Positions 15,201 to 23,285 of a stretch of 24,308 nt of DNA are shown one piece after another. The notes under the pieces were generated by a model, which was not told the DNA's origin, did not search any database, and saw only the letters and a program-made list of their open reading frames with translations. How positions within the stretch are numbered: the stretch's first letter is position 1; every line of letters begins with the position of its first letter. Origin of the DNA: SAR324 cluster bacterium (lineage in GTDB: Bacteria; SAR324; NAC60-12); the NCBI GenBank assembly GCA_022448705.1, contig JAKUUF010000009.1:1-24308 (forward strand), read 5' to 3'. The position numbers and the translations under genes are program-made.

Positions 15201-16274
15201 ATGGATTTTTTACTTGAAATAATAATGACTCCAGCCGTTTTGGCCTGTATAAAGATCGCAGTAATTATTTTGCTGTTTGCCATGCCGCTTGGAACTGTGC
15301 TGACTTTGATGGAGCGTAAATGGAGCGCAATGATTCAGGACCGAGTCGGACCGAACCGTGCAAACATTGGCAAATTTACCGGGCACGGGTTACTGCATCT
15401 GGCCGCAGATGGTCTGAAGTCAATTTTCAAGGAGGATACTATACCTAAAGGTGCTAACGGTTTTCTGTATTTGATTGCTCCGTTTTTTGGATTGATTGCG
15501 GCGGTTGCAACTTTTGCAATAATTCCTATTGCCGGTCCAATCGGGGATTTTACTTTTCAGGTAACTGATGTAAACCCAGGGTTACTCTTCATCTTCGCAA
15601 TAACATCACTAAATGTATACGGAGCTGTTCTTGCGGGTACAAGCTCAAACAGCAAGTTTGCTCTGCTTGGTGGAACACGGGCCTCTGCACAAATGATTTC
15701 ATACGAAGTCTTCATGGGGCTCGCCTTGATGGGTATTTTTATGGTTTACGGAACAACTCGAGTAAGCGGGATCGTCAATGGACAAAACGAATACTGGTTC
15801 GGGGACCTTGTTCCGATGTGGGGTATTTTCACTCAGCCGCTTGGATTTATACTCTTTTTCACAGCACTGGTTGCTGAAACTAAACGTGCCCCTTTTGATG
15901 CTCCTGAGGGGGAATCCGAGATCGTCGCAGGATATTTTCTTGAATATTCAGGTATGCGCTGGTCAGCTTTCATGCTCGCGGAATATGTTTCGCTGGTGGG
16001 AGTTGCAGCACTGATGACTACATTATTTTTTGGTGGGTATCATGTGCCATGGCTTCACCTTTGGGAAAGTGCACCTCAGTGGCTGGTGACTGTACTGCAA
16101 ATATTAAAATTTACTTTTTTCACGGTTGTTTTTTGCTGGTTCCAAATTCAGTTACGATGGACAGTACCAAAATTTCGCTTCGACCAGACCATGGGGCTGG
16201 GCTGGAAAAAGCTTTTACCTCTTTCTTTGGTAAACATTATTGTGACTGCATTGGTGATTCTTACTCTTGCATAA
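15201..16274 (+). CDS. nuoH: NADH-quinone oxidoreductase subunit H
   Basis: This membrane subunit (ND1 homologue) links the quinone chamber to the proton-pumping arm; it has about eight membrane helices in 357 residues. The signatures LMERKWSAMIQDRVGPNRAN and ETKRAPFDAPEGESEIVAGY, the latter an acidic loop near the quinone channel, are intact, followed by LEYSGMRWSAFMLAEY. The start is ATG 15201, 23 bases after nuoD. It is followed by pdxH, whereas nuoI is the expected neighbour. Confidence 0.97.
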   Translation: MDFLLEIIMTPAVLACIKIAVIILLFAMPLGTVLTLMERKWSAMIQDRVGPNRANIGKFTGHGLLHLAADGLKSIFKEDTIPKGANGFLYLIAPFFGLIAAVATFAIIPIAGPIGDFTFQVTDVNPGLLFIFAITSLNVYGAVLAGTSSNSKFALLGGTRASAQMISYEVFMGLALMGIFMVYGTTRVSGIVNGQNEYWFGDLVPMWGIFTQPLGFILFFTALVAETKRAPFDAPEGESEIVAGYFLEYSGMRWSAFMLAEYVSLVGVAALMTTLFFGGYHVPWLHLWESAPQWLVTVLQILKFTFFTVVFCWFQIQLRWTVPKFRFDQTMGLGWKKLLPLSLVNIIVTALVILTLA

Positions 16275-16311
16275 CGATGCCTGAAAAGTAAGAATTTAGC
16301 AAAATGGACTG

Positions 16312-16947
16312 ATGGACTTGACATTCATACGTCAGGGATACGAGGACAAAGGCCTGGACAAAGAGGATTTAAATGCTGATCCAATTATTCAGTTTGAATC
16401 CTGGTTTGAGGAAGCAAAAAAATCGGAGCCTATTCCGACTGCCATGAGCTTGTCAACAGTCAATAATAATGGCGAGCCTACATTGAGAACAGTTCTTCTT
16501 AAGTTATTTGATAAAAAAGGATTTGTTTTTTTCACAAACTACAAAAGCAGGAAAGCGGATCATATTACAGACAACCCCAATGTTGCAGTGCTTTTCAACT
16601 GGGTCGCCCTGGAGCGACAGGTCAGCATCACTGGAGTTGCAGAAAAAATTAAGACTAAAGAGTCTATAAAATATTTCATGAGCCGCCCTCGGGGCAGCCA
16701 GCTTGGAGCATGGGTTTCAGATCAGAGCTCAGTGTTGTCATCCAGGAAAATTCTGGAATTGAAACTTGAAGAAATGAAACGTAAATTTTCTGATGGTGAA
16801 ATACCTCTTCCGGATTTTTGGGGAGGATACAGAATAATTCCAAAAACTTTCGAATTCTGGCAGGGAAGACCAAATCGTCTGCATGATCGTTTCATATATT
16901 CAAAGCTGAGCAATGAAATATGGGAAATAGATCGCATTGCGCCATAA
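16312..16947 (+). CDS. pdxH: Pyridoxamine/pyridoxine 5'-phosphate oxidase
   Basis: PdxH oxidises pyridoxamine or pyridoxine 5'-phosphate to PLP using FMN and O2, in the cytosol. All main motifs are visible in this 211-residue protein: RTVLLK (59-64), FFTNYKSRK (73-81), RQVSITG (102-108), SRPRGSQLGAW (124-134), WGGYR (170-174) and EFWQGRPNRLHDR (181-193). Length and motif order match the E. coli type. It sits between nuoH (37 bases) and nuoI (53 bases) on the same strand, an unusual place. No functional link to complex I is obvious; use of O2 implies at least part-time aerobic life. PLP is the cofactor of SufS further down. Confidence 0.95.
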   Translation: MDLTFIRQGYEDKGLDKEDLNADPIIQFESWFEEAKKSEPIPTAMSLSTVNNNGEPTLRTVLLKLFDKKGFVFFTNYKSRKADHITDNPNVAVLFNWVALERQVSITGVAEKIKTKESIKYFMSRPRGSQLGAWVSDQSSVLSSRKILELKLEEMKRKFSDGEIPLPDFWGGYRIIPKTFEFWQGRPNRLHDRFIYSKLSNEIWEIDRIAP

Positions 16948-17000
16948 CAAAATTTTTTATCGATTAAATTAAATATCTTGGAACATTTTCCGGAGGAATG

Positions 17001-17585
17001 ATGGAACTGAAAGTCAAACGGGTGGAAAGGGTGGACGGCGTTAAAGAAGCCATTTTCCTGCCTGCAATATTTAATGGTTTGAGACTCACTGTAAAACATT
17101 TCTGGCGCAACCTTTTTGGTGCAAGGGATGTTGTTACAATAAATTACCCGGAAGAAAAAAGGCATGTTTCGCCACGTTGGCGAGGGCGTCACCGGTTGAC
17201 CAGGCTTGACAACGGCTTTCTCAGCTGTGTTGCCTGCTACATGTGTGAAACAGTTTGCCCCTCAAAATGCATTCATATTGAAGCCGGAGAACATCCGGAC
17301 CTTTCTGTCGAAAAATACCCTGTTGTTTTTGATATAGACGAACTGCGTTGCGTGTTTTGCGGATTATGTGTTGAAGCATGTCCCAAAGATGCTATTCGTA
17401 TGGACACAGGAGTAGTTTCAATGGCCTATACTTCCAGACAAACGTTCGACTTCACGCGTGATTTATTAAGAGACAATTATGATCCAAAAGTTCACTCTAA
17501 TCCAAAATATGAGGATCAAGATCTCCCTAAACCTGACAACCAGTCAGAAGCTTTACCCCATTCGCAGGGGATTCCTGCGGCCTAA
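17001..17585 (+). CDS. nuoI: NADH-quinone oxidoreductase subunit I (two [4Fe-4S])
   Basis: This TYKY-type ferredoxin subunit carries clusters N6a and N6b between NuoG and NuoB. From ATG 17001 (194 residues) the ligands are C76, C79, C82 and C127 for one cluster, and C117, C120, C123 and C86 for the other, in CVACYMCETVCP and CVFCGLCVEACP. The N-terminal amphipathic region FNGLRLTVKHFWRNLFG anchors it to the membrane arm. A strong GGAGG at 16992-16996 precedes two consecutive ATGs (16998, 17001); the second has the better distance. About 30 C-terminal residues are hydrophilic and variable. It closes the second complex I block; a ThyX-like gene starts 9 bases later. Confidence 0.96.
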   Translation: MELKVKRVERVDGVKEAIFLPAIFNGLRLTVKHFWRNLFGARDVVTINYPEEKRHVSPRWRGRHRLTRLDNGFLSCVACYMCETVCPSKCIHIEAGEHPDLSVEKYPVVFDIDELRCVFCGLCVEACPKDAIRMDTGVVSMAYTSRQTFDFTRDLLRDNYDPKVHSNPKYEDQDLPKPDNQSEALPHSQGIPAA

Positions 17586-17594
17586 TATCTTTTC

Positions 17595-19241
17595 ATGAAC
17601 ATCCCCAACGAAGTTTTCAATGCTGAAGAACAGGATATACTTTCTCCTTATGTAACTAACACAAATCGCTCAGTTTTTGTACTCACCAACCTACCGGAAG
17701 TGATCAAAGGAGCGCTTTTTTCTCGTTATTCCCGTTCCACACTTGGTCTTCGCACATTGCTTCTGAAAGAGTTCATCCAGAAAAAAGAATCCAAGTTCGA
17801 TCAAATTCAAGGTGGTGGTAATCACCAAAAATCTTCTAAAAACATTGAACTGGCAATTGAATCCGCACAAAATTTTTATGACAGGATTCTTGATGGTTAT
17901 GGTGATGATTCTATAGGCGAGCTTGGTGGTGCACACCTGGCTTTAGAAAACATTTCTATTCTGGCCACAAAAACAGTGGAAGATGCAAGAATAGGTGGTT
18001 CACCTCTTGAAAAATCTACTCGCTATGTCAGTTTTTCAGAGAAAATCAATGGCGAATACCAGTTCTATCAGGAACCAGCATTACTCAAATCTGCTCACCG
18101 TAATTTATTCCTTGAAACATGTAGAAACCTGTTCGATACCTATGTCCAATTCACAGAACCAATCAGAGATCATGTACGTAAATGTTTGCCGCGGGATACT
18201 AAAATAAGCCAGAACGCCTACGAACGCTCTGTTCGAGCACGCGGATTTGACATTATAAGAGGATTACTGCCAGCTGCTACACTGACTAACATGGGAGTAT
18301 TCGGAAACGGGAGATTTTTTGAAAACCTAATTTCAAAATTAAAGGTAGACTCCCTTTTGGAACTAAACGAAATAGGGCAATTATCTTTTGAGGAATTAAA
18401 TAAGGTAATTCCCTCTTTTGTAAGGCGTGCTGATACTAACCACCGGCATTTTCAAGACTTTAGAGGTTTTGACTTTTCCCAAAAAGAATTTGTAAGCAAA
18501 ATTGCTGATTCACAACTGGGAAAATTAAAACCGGACAAGTCAGAGTTAGTGAATTTAATAGATTATGACTCAGAAGCAGAAAACAAGGTTATTGCAGCAA
18601 TACTTTATCCATATTCTTCAATTCCCTTGCAACAGATTCGGGACTGTGTGCGGACTATGTCGGATTCAGAAAAATCCAAACTAATTAAACAGGTTGCAGG
18701 CTTAAGGGGTCACAGGCGTCACAAACCGGACCGTGGTTTGGAGTTAGCATTCTATACTTTTGATATCCTGGGTGATTATGGAATGTATCGTGATCTGCAC
18801 AGACACCGGATGCTGTCACAGGAAAGGCAACCTCTTTCTACAAGTTTCGGCTACGATACTCCTGTTGAAATTGAAGATGCAAGATTAGGGAACCAATATC
18901 ACGAAGCAATGGCCCGTGCCGCAGATGCCTTTGAAAAAATTTCCAAAGATTATCCCGTGGAAGCACAATATGTTGTTCCGATGAGTTACAATATACGCTG
19001 GAATGTAAACATTAACCTGCGTGCGCTTACCTGGTTGACGGAAATAAGAAGCACTCCCCAGGGACATATTGGATATCGCCGTATTGCTCAGGAAATGTTC
19101 CGAAAAGTAAAAGAAGTACACCCAGCTTTGGCTGAGTATATGAAGTTTGTGAATTTAAATGAGTATTCTTTGGGCCGCTTAAATGCAGAGCAACGCCAAG
19201 AAAATAAACAAACCGCAGGAAATATTTCTGTACTAAATTAA
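17595..19241 (+). CDS. thyX: Double-length ThyX-family (FAD-dependent thymidylate synthase) protein
   Basis: ThyX makes dTMP from dUMP using FAD, NADPH and methylene-tetrahydrofolate. Typical ThyX is about 210-260 residues; this protein has 548 and appears to contain two ThyX-like halves. The C-terminal half has RHRMLSQERQPLS (403-415), close to the ThyX motif RHR-x7-S, and later VPMSYNIRWNVNINLRALTW and EIRSTPQGHIGYRRIAQ, equivalent to the substrate-binding part. The N-terminal half has ARIGGSPLEKSTRYV (131-145), where the RHR is lost but the S-x-x-E-x-S-T-R-Y frame remains, then RGLLPAATLTNMGVFGNGR (222-240). Long ThyX-family proteins are known from memory, for example in chlamydiae. Whether it is an active thymidylate synthase cannot be judged here. 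It lies between nuoI and upp. Confidence 0.75.
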   Translation: MNIPNEVFNAEEQDILSPYVTNTNRSVFVLTNLPEVIKGALFSRYSRSTLGLRTLLLKEFIQKKESKFDQIQGGGNHQKSSKNIELAIESAQNFYDRILDGYGDDSIGELGGAHLALENISILATKTVEDARIGGSPLEKSTRYVSFSEKINGEYQFYQEPALLKSAHRNLFLETCRNLFDTYVQFTEPIRDHVRKCLPRDTKISQNAYERSVRARGFDIIRGLLPAATLTNMGVFGNGRFFENLISKLKVDSLLELNEIGQLSFEELNKVIPSFVRRADTNHRHFQDFRGFDFSQKEFVSKIADSQLGKLKPDKSELVNLIDYDSEAENKVIAAILYPYSSIPLQQIRDCVRTMSDSEKSKLIKQVAGLRGHRRHKPDRGLELAFYTFDILGDYGMYRDLHRHRMLSQERQPLSTSFGYDTPVEIEDARLGNQYHEAMARAADAFEKISKDYPVEAQYVVPMSYNIRWNVNINLRALTWLTEIRSTPQGHIGYRRIAQEMFRKVKEVHPALAEYMKFVNLNEYSLGRLNAEQRQENKQTAGNISVLN

Positions 19242-19256
19242 TTGTTGGAGGTAAAA

Positions 19257-19889
19257 ATGAACGAAAATGTGCAAGTTATCAATCATCCTCTGGTTCAACA
19301 CAAGCTTTCGCTGATGCGCATGAAAGACACCTCCACAAAGAGTTTTCGTATCCTAATTCGTGAGGTCGGCACTTTACTGGCTTATGAAGTGACAAAAGAT
19401 TTGCCTTTGCTGTATAAAGAAATTGAAACTCCGCTTATGAAAATGAATGCTCCTTTTCTGGAAGGGAAAAAGCTCTGTCTGGTCTCAATATTAAGAGCTG
19501 GCAATGGATTGCTGGATGGATTTATGGACCTTGTACCATCTGCACGAGTCGGGCACATCGGCCTATATCGAGACCCGGAAACCCTTGTAGCAGTAGAATA
19601 TTACTTAAAACTTCCTGAACTGATAAATCGGCGCCTTGTACTGGCCCTTGACCCAATGCTGGCCACAGGACATTCTTCATCAGCTGCGGTTACCAGACTT
19701 AAGGAAAACGGAGCTTCAAATATACGATTTGTATGCCTACTTGCTGCTCCTGAGGGTATTGAATATTTTTCAAAAGTTCATCCGGACGTCCCTATCTACA
19801 CAGCTGCAGTTGATGAAAAACTAAACAACCACGCATACATCCTGCCCGGACTTGGAGACGCAGGGGATCGTATTTTTGGAACAAAATAA
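19257..19889 (+). CDS. upp: Uracil phosphoribosyltransferase
   Basis: Upp salvages uracil by transferring it to PRPP, giving UMP, in the cytosol. From ATG 19257 it has 210 residues, the usual length. The PRPP-binding motif is LDPMLATGHSSSAA (131-144), the RAGNGLLDG segment (80-88) sits in the normal position, and the uracil-binding C-terminus YILPGLGDAGDRIFGTK is intact. A strong GGAGG at 19247-19251, 5 bases before the ATG, fixes the start and rejects the in-frame TTGs at 19242 and 19245. It follows thyX by 15 bases and precedes coxG by one base, so it is probably co-transcribed with both. Confidence 0.95.
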   Translation: MNENVQVINHPLVQHKLSLMRMKDTSTKSFRILIREVGTLLAYEVTKDLPLLYKEIETPLMKMNAPFLEGKKLCLVSILRAGNGLLDGFMDLVPSARVGHIGLYRDPETLVAVEYYLKLPELINRRLVLALDPMLATGHSSSAAVTRLKENGASNIRFVCLLAAPEGIEYFSKVHPDVPIYTAAVDEKLNNHAYILPGLGDAGDRIFGTK

Positions 19890-19890
19890 A

Positions 19891-20469
19891 ATGGAAGTCA
19901 AATCAGATAAAAATTTTGAGCTTAATGCAGATATTGACACAGTATGGAATGTACTCATAAATCCTGAAAAAGTAGTAACCTGCGTCCCAGGGGCAGAGCT
20001 GACTGAAACCATTGATGAGAATCATTTAAAGGGTAAAGTAACAATTAAAATCGGACCTGTAACAGCAAAATTTAATGGAGATGTTGAAATCGAAAAAAGA
20101 GAAATTTCCAATTATGAGCTTGCTATGACAGGTAAGGGTTCCGACATCAGTGGTAAGGGAGGTGCTGCAATGAGCATGTGGCTCAAGCTGAATGCTCTTG
20201 AAACAGGAACAGAGGTTTGCTGCAGGATGACTGTCTCTATCACCGGAAGGATAGCTCAGTTTGGAGCACGTATGATCGAGGCGGTAAATAATAAAATGTT
20301 CGAACAATTCATCAGCAATTTTACAAACATGATGGAGCAGGGAAATGGAGATGAAAGCACTGCAGGAAGACCCAGGGAAGCAGAGCCAGTCAAAGCGGCT
20401 TCACTTGTCGGCTCTGTCATTGTGTCTGAACTCAAAAAAAAATTTGACAAAAAAACAGAATCAGAATGA
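19891..20469 (+). CDS. coxG: CoxG-family SRPBCC protein
   Basis: This 192-residue protein matches the CO dehydrogenase subunit G family. The START/SRPBCC fold core reads WNVLINPEKVVTCVPGAEL, then KGKVTIKIGPVTAKFNGDV, then TVSITGRIAQFGARMIEAV and FEQFISNF. In Oligotropha CoxG is thought to recruit CO dehydrogenase to the membrane; the family also accompanies other molybdenum hydroxylases. The C-terminal tail after residue 150 is polar with only a short hydrophobic stretch (AASLVGSVIV), so membrane anchoring is uncertain. Start ATG 19891 is one base after the upp stop; a longer in-frame extension into upp has no support. It opens the molybdenum-enzyme maturation cluster. Confidence 0.88.
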   Translation: MEVKSDKNFELNADIDTVWNVLINPEKVVTCVPGAELTETIDENHLKGKVTIKIGPVTAKFNGDVEIEKREISNYELAMTGKGSDISGKGGAAMSMWLKLNALETGTEVCCRMTVSITGRIAQFGARMIEAVNNKMFEQFISNFTNMMEQGNGDESTAGRPREAEPVKAASLVGSVIVSELKKKFDKKTESE

Positions 20470-20502
20470 AAGGCTACTGAATTCATTAAAATATAGCTGA
20501 CA

Positions 20503-21162
20503 ATGATTTCTGCTGTAATCCTTGCTGCCGGAGAATCAAGGAGAATGGGCAAGCAAAATAAGCTTCTTCTTCCTGTGGGCGGTGAAGCTTTGTTAGTCAA
20601 ATTAGTAAAATCTGTCTGTGCTTCCGATGTTGGTCAGGTGCTTGTTGTGATTGGTCACGAAGCAGAAAAAATCAGGCGGGAATTAAATAATTTCCCTCTA
20701 AGCTTTGTGTATAATCCTAATTTCAGCGAAGGAATGACAACCTCTATAAAGTCCGGAGTAAAGGAGGTTTCTCCAGACTGTGATGGATTTTTGATATGCC
20801 TGGCAGATATGCCTTTCATAAATACGCCAGAGATTAATAAGTTAATACATGCGTATGTTCAAAACCGTATAAAAGAAAAAAGACTGATAGTTGTCCCTGT
20901 ATTTCAGGGACATCGTGGCAATCCTGTTTTGTTTTCAAGTGAATTCCGAAATGATATTTTAGAGCACAAAAAAGAATCTGGATGCAAAGGTGTCATCATG
21001 AATAATTCCGAATCTGTCAAGGAAATCGAAATGGATGATGATAACATGTTACTTGATGTGGATAATCTGGATGATTATCAAAGATTAAACAAAAAAAGTT
21101 GTGACAGAATAAAGATACTAAAACATTCCGAAATAGATACAGTTATGAAAATTAATTCATAA
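20503..21162 (+). CDS. MocA/MobA-like molybdenum cofactor nucleotidyltransferase
   Basis: This 219-residue protein has the nucleotidyltransferase fold of the MobA/MocA family: LAAGESRRMGKQNKLLLPV (8-26; nucleotide loop with the R-x-x-G-x-x-K pattern), CLADMPF (99-105; metal-binding Asp), GHRGNPVLF (136-144) and LLDVDNLDDY (183-192). MocA transfers CMP to molybdopterin to give MCD, the cofactor form used by xanthine dehydrogenase/CO dehydrogenase enzymes. The GHRGNPVLF form and the neighbours coxG and xdhC favour MocA (cytidylyl) over MobA (guanylyl), but that is an inference from context. Start ATG 20503, 33 bases after coxG. About 27 C-terminal residues after the domain are unassigned. Confidence 0.85.
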   Translation: MISAVILAAGESRRMGKQNKLLLPVGGEALLVKLVKSVCASDVGQVLVVIGHEAEKIRRELNNFPLSFVYNPNFSEGMTTSIKSGVKEVSPDCDGFLICLADMPFINTPEINKLIHAYVQNRIKEKRLIVVPVFQGHRGNPVLFSSEFRNDILEHKKESGCKGVIMNNSESVKEIEMDDDNMLLDVDNLDDYQRLNKKSCDRIKILKHSEIDTVMKINS

Positions 21163-21231
21163 TATTACGTTTTAATACTATTGAAAGTAAAAAATTCTGC
21201 CTTGTTTTGACTGCCCAAATTGTTAAAGAAA

Positions 21232-22032
21232 ATGCCCGAGGAATATTTTCAAAAAATTACTGAGTTAAATGCTGCAGAAGTCCCTTTTGCGGTGGCAACA
21301 GTAATCAAAATAACTGGGTCAGTTTCCGCAAAGCCCGGAGCAAAGTCAATTATCAACGATAAAGGTGAAACCTTGTTTGGCTGGGTAGGTGGAGGATGTG
21401 CAGAAGAAGCTGTACGTGAAGCTTCGCTGGAGAGCATGCGTGACGGGGAAACTCGTATTGTTCCTCTTGATCTTGATGATGAAATTCTGGGTGTTGGAAT
21501 GCCCTGCGGAGGAACTATGGAAGTTTATGTTGAGCCCTATTTGCCAAGACCTGAGCTGATTATTGTCGGACACGGCAGGATAGCTGAAATCCTGGCTCAG
21601 CTGGCACACACTGTTCATTTTTCAGTAACTGTAAATGACAGCGGTGCCACACGCGAAGCATTTCCGATGGCTGACCACTTGATAACTTCAGACTTGGATT
21701 TCAGTCAGCTTATTGTAGGACCAAAGACTTATGTAGTGGTTGTTACTCAGCATAAGGGTGATCAGCATTCCATCAAAAAGGCATTGGAAGGAAAGGGGCC
21801 ATATATCGGTCTGGTAGCCAGCACCAAACGTGCTAAACTGGTTTTTGAATATCTGCTTGATGAAGGGGTCGCACCTGAAGAATTGAAACGTGTCCATTCA
21901 CCAGCAGGATTGGATTTCGCCGGTACAACACCGGAAGAAATCGCATTAAGCATCGTCAGTGAAATGGTTACAATCCGTCGTGGAGGTTCAGGCAAGCCCA
22001 TGATGAAAATTAAGAAAGTCAGTCCTGTCTAA
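21232..22032 (+). CDS. XdhC/CoxF-family molybdenum hydroxylase maturation protein
   Basis: From ATG 21232 this is 266 residues with the two-domain XdhC layout. The N-terminal XdhC/CoxI domain has ITGSVSAKPGAKSII, WVGGGCAEEAV (C56) and GVGMPCGGTMEVYVEP (C92). The Rossmann-like C-terminal domain starts LIIVGHGRIAEILAQLA (109-125) and contains VVVVTQHKGDQHSIKKAL and YIGLVASTKRAK. In Rhodobacter capsulatus XdhC binds molybdenum cofactor, has it sulfurated by a NifS-like desulfurase and delivers it to xanthine dehydrogenase; CoxF is the CO dehydrogenase counterpart. Here sufS starts 16 bases downstream, which fits such a partnership. A TTG at 21220 would add four residues; ATG is preferred. Confidence 0.88.
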   Translation: MPEEYFQKITELNAAEVPFAVATVIKITGSVSAKPGAKSIINDKGETLFGWVGGGCAEEAVREASLESMRDGETRIVPLDLDDEILGVGMPCGGTMEVYVEPYLPRPELIIVGHGRIAEILAQLAHTVHFSVTVNDSGATREAFPMADHLITSDLDFSQLIVGPKTYVVVVTQHKGDQHSIKKALEGKGPYIGLVASTKRAKLVFEYLLDEGVAPEELKRVHSPAGLDFAGTTPEEIALSIVSEMVTIRRGGSGKPMMKIKKVSPV

Positions 22033-22048
22033 AACGGTTCTCATCAAA

Positions 22049-23284
22049 ATGCCTAACCATACATTAATTTCTCAATGTCGCAAGGATTTCCCCATTCTCA
22101 AACGTGAAGTAAACGGCTATCCTCTGGCATATCTGGATAACGCAGCCACAACTCAAAAACCCAAAAGCGTGATAGATGCAATCACGAACTTTTATGAAAA
22201 TCACAACAGTAATGTCAGCAGAGGTGTATACACTCTGGCTGAGGAAGCTACAGAAATTTACGAATCCGGCAGAGATGCAGTAGCAAATTTCATTGGTGCG
22301 GAAGACTCCGGAACAATTATTTTTACTAGCGGAACTACGGAATCAATCAAATTAGTTTCTTCAGCCTGGGGACAGAAAAATTTGAAGAAAGGTGACAGGA
22401 TTATTCTGACTGAAATGGAACATCATTCTAATATTGTACCATGGCAATTAGCTGCAAAATCATACGGAATCGAATTGGTATACTGGCCGGTCACTACAGA
22501 AGGCCGGCTTGATCTGGCACTGCTTGAAGAATTACTCACAAACTCTGTCAAATTACTGGCCTTCACAATGGTTTCCAATGTTTTAGGATGCATCAATCCT
22601 GTTGAACAAATCACTGAAATTGCCCACAGTCATGGAGTTCCGGTGTTGGTGGATTCAGCTCAGGCAGTGTCCCGGATGTCAATAAAAGTTTCCGAATGGG
22701 ACTGTGATTTTCTTGCCTTTTCCGGACACAAAGTATACGGCCCCACAGGCATTGGAGTGCTTTACGCCAAAAAAGAAAGGCTTGAGGAAATGCTGCCTTT
22801 TCAGGGAGGAGGTGGAATGATTAGACATGTTGAAAAACAGTCATCAACATGGGCGGTACCACCACAGAAATTTGAAGCTGGAACCCCTCCTGTTGCACAA
22901 GTTCCAGGACTCAAGGCTGCATTGGAATATTTAAAACAATACGGAATTAAGCAAATTGAGAGGCATGATAATGAACTTACTGAGCATGCACTGAATCAAT
23001 TAACTGAATTCCCTGACCTGGAGCTTTACGGTCCAAGTGAAATTCAAAACAGAACAGGTGTGGTGTCTTTCAATCTTCAAAATGTTCATTCTCATGATGT
23101 GGCACAGGTACTTGACGAAAGTGGAATTGCACTGCGTGCAGGTCATCACTGTACGCAAGTTTTGCATGAAAGGCTCGGCGTTCCGGCAACAGTCCGCATG
23201 AGTTTCGGCATATACAATGATCCTTCTGAAATCGATCGTATGTTCTCAGCCCTTGACCAAGCGAGAGCGATTTTTTTGCATTGA
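22049..23284 (+). CDS. sufS: SufS-type cysteine desulfurase
   Basis: SufS is a PLP enzyme that removes sulfur from cysteine as a persulfide. This 411-residue protein has the group II features: YLDNAATTQKP near the N-terminus, H125 in TEMEHHSNIVPWQ stacking on PLP, D202 in VDSAQAV, the PLP lysine K228 in FSGHKVYGPTGIG, and the catalytic cysteine C368 in RAGHHCTQ, on the short loop typical of SufS. sufU starts one base after its stop, the pairing found in SufS-SufU systems. It lies between an xdhC-like gene and a coxD-like gene, with no sufBCD, so its acceptor may include the molybdenum cofactor as well as Fe-S clusters; that is an inference. Confidence 0.94.
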   Translation: MPNHTLISQCRKDFPILKREVNGYPLAYLDNAATTQKPKSVIDAITNFYENHNSNVSRGVYTLAEEATEIYESGRDAVANFIGAEDSGTIIFTSGTTESIKLVSSAWGQKNLKKGDRIILTEMEHHSNIVPWQLAAKSYGIELVYWPVTTEGRLDLALLEELLTNSVKLLAFTMVSNVLGCINPVEQITEIAHSHGVPVLVDSAQAVSRMSIKVSEWDCDFLAFSGHKVYGPTGIGVLYAKKERLEEMLPFQGGGGMIRHVEKQSSTWAVPPQKFEAGTPPVAQVPGLKAALEYLKQYGIKQIERHDNELTEHALNQLTEFPDLELYGPSEIQNRTGVVSFNLQNVHSHDVAQVLDESGIALRAGHHCTQVLHERLGVPATVRMSFGIYNDPSEIDRMFSALDQARAIFLH

Positions 23285-23285
23285 G

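Noticed and set aside
19852..19890. An N-terminal extension of CoxG into upp
   Set aside because: ATG 19891 gives the normal SRPBCC N-terminus; the extension overlaps the conserved end of Upp and starts with a non-ATG codon.
23217..23285. An N-terminal extension of SufU into sufS
   Set aside because: SufU homologues begin at the MTRDTIYRDILLEH segment; ATG 23286 follows the sufS stop by one base, while the extension only reflects the sufS sequence in another frame.
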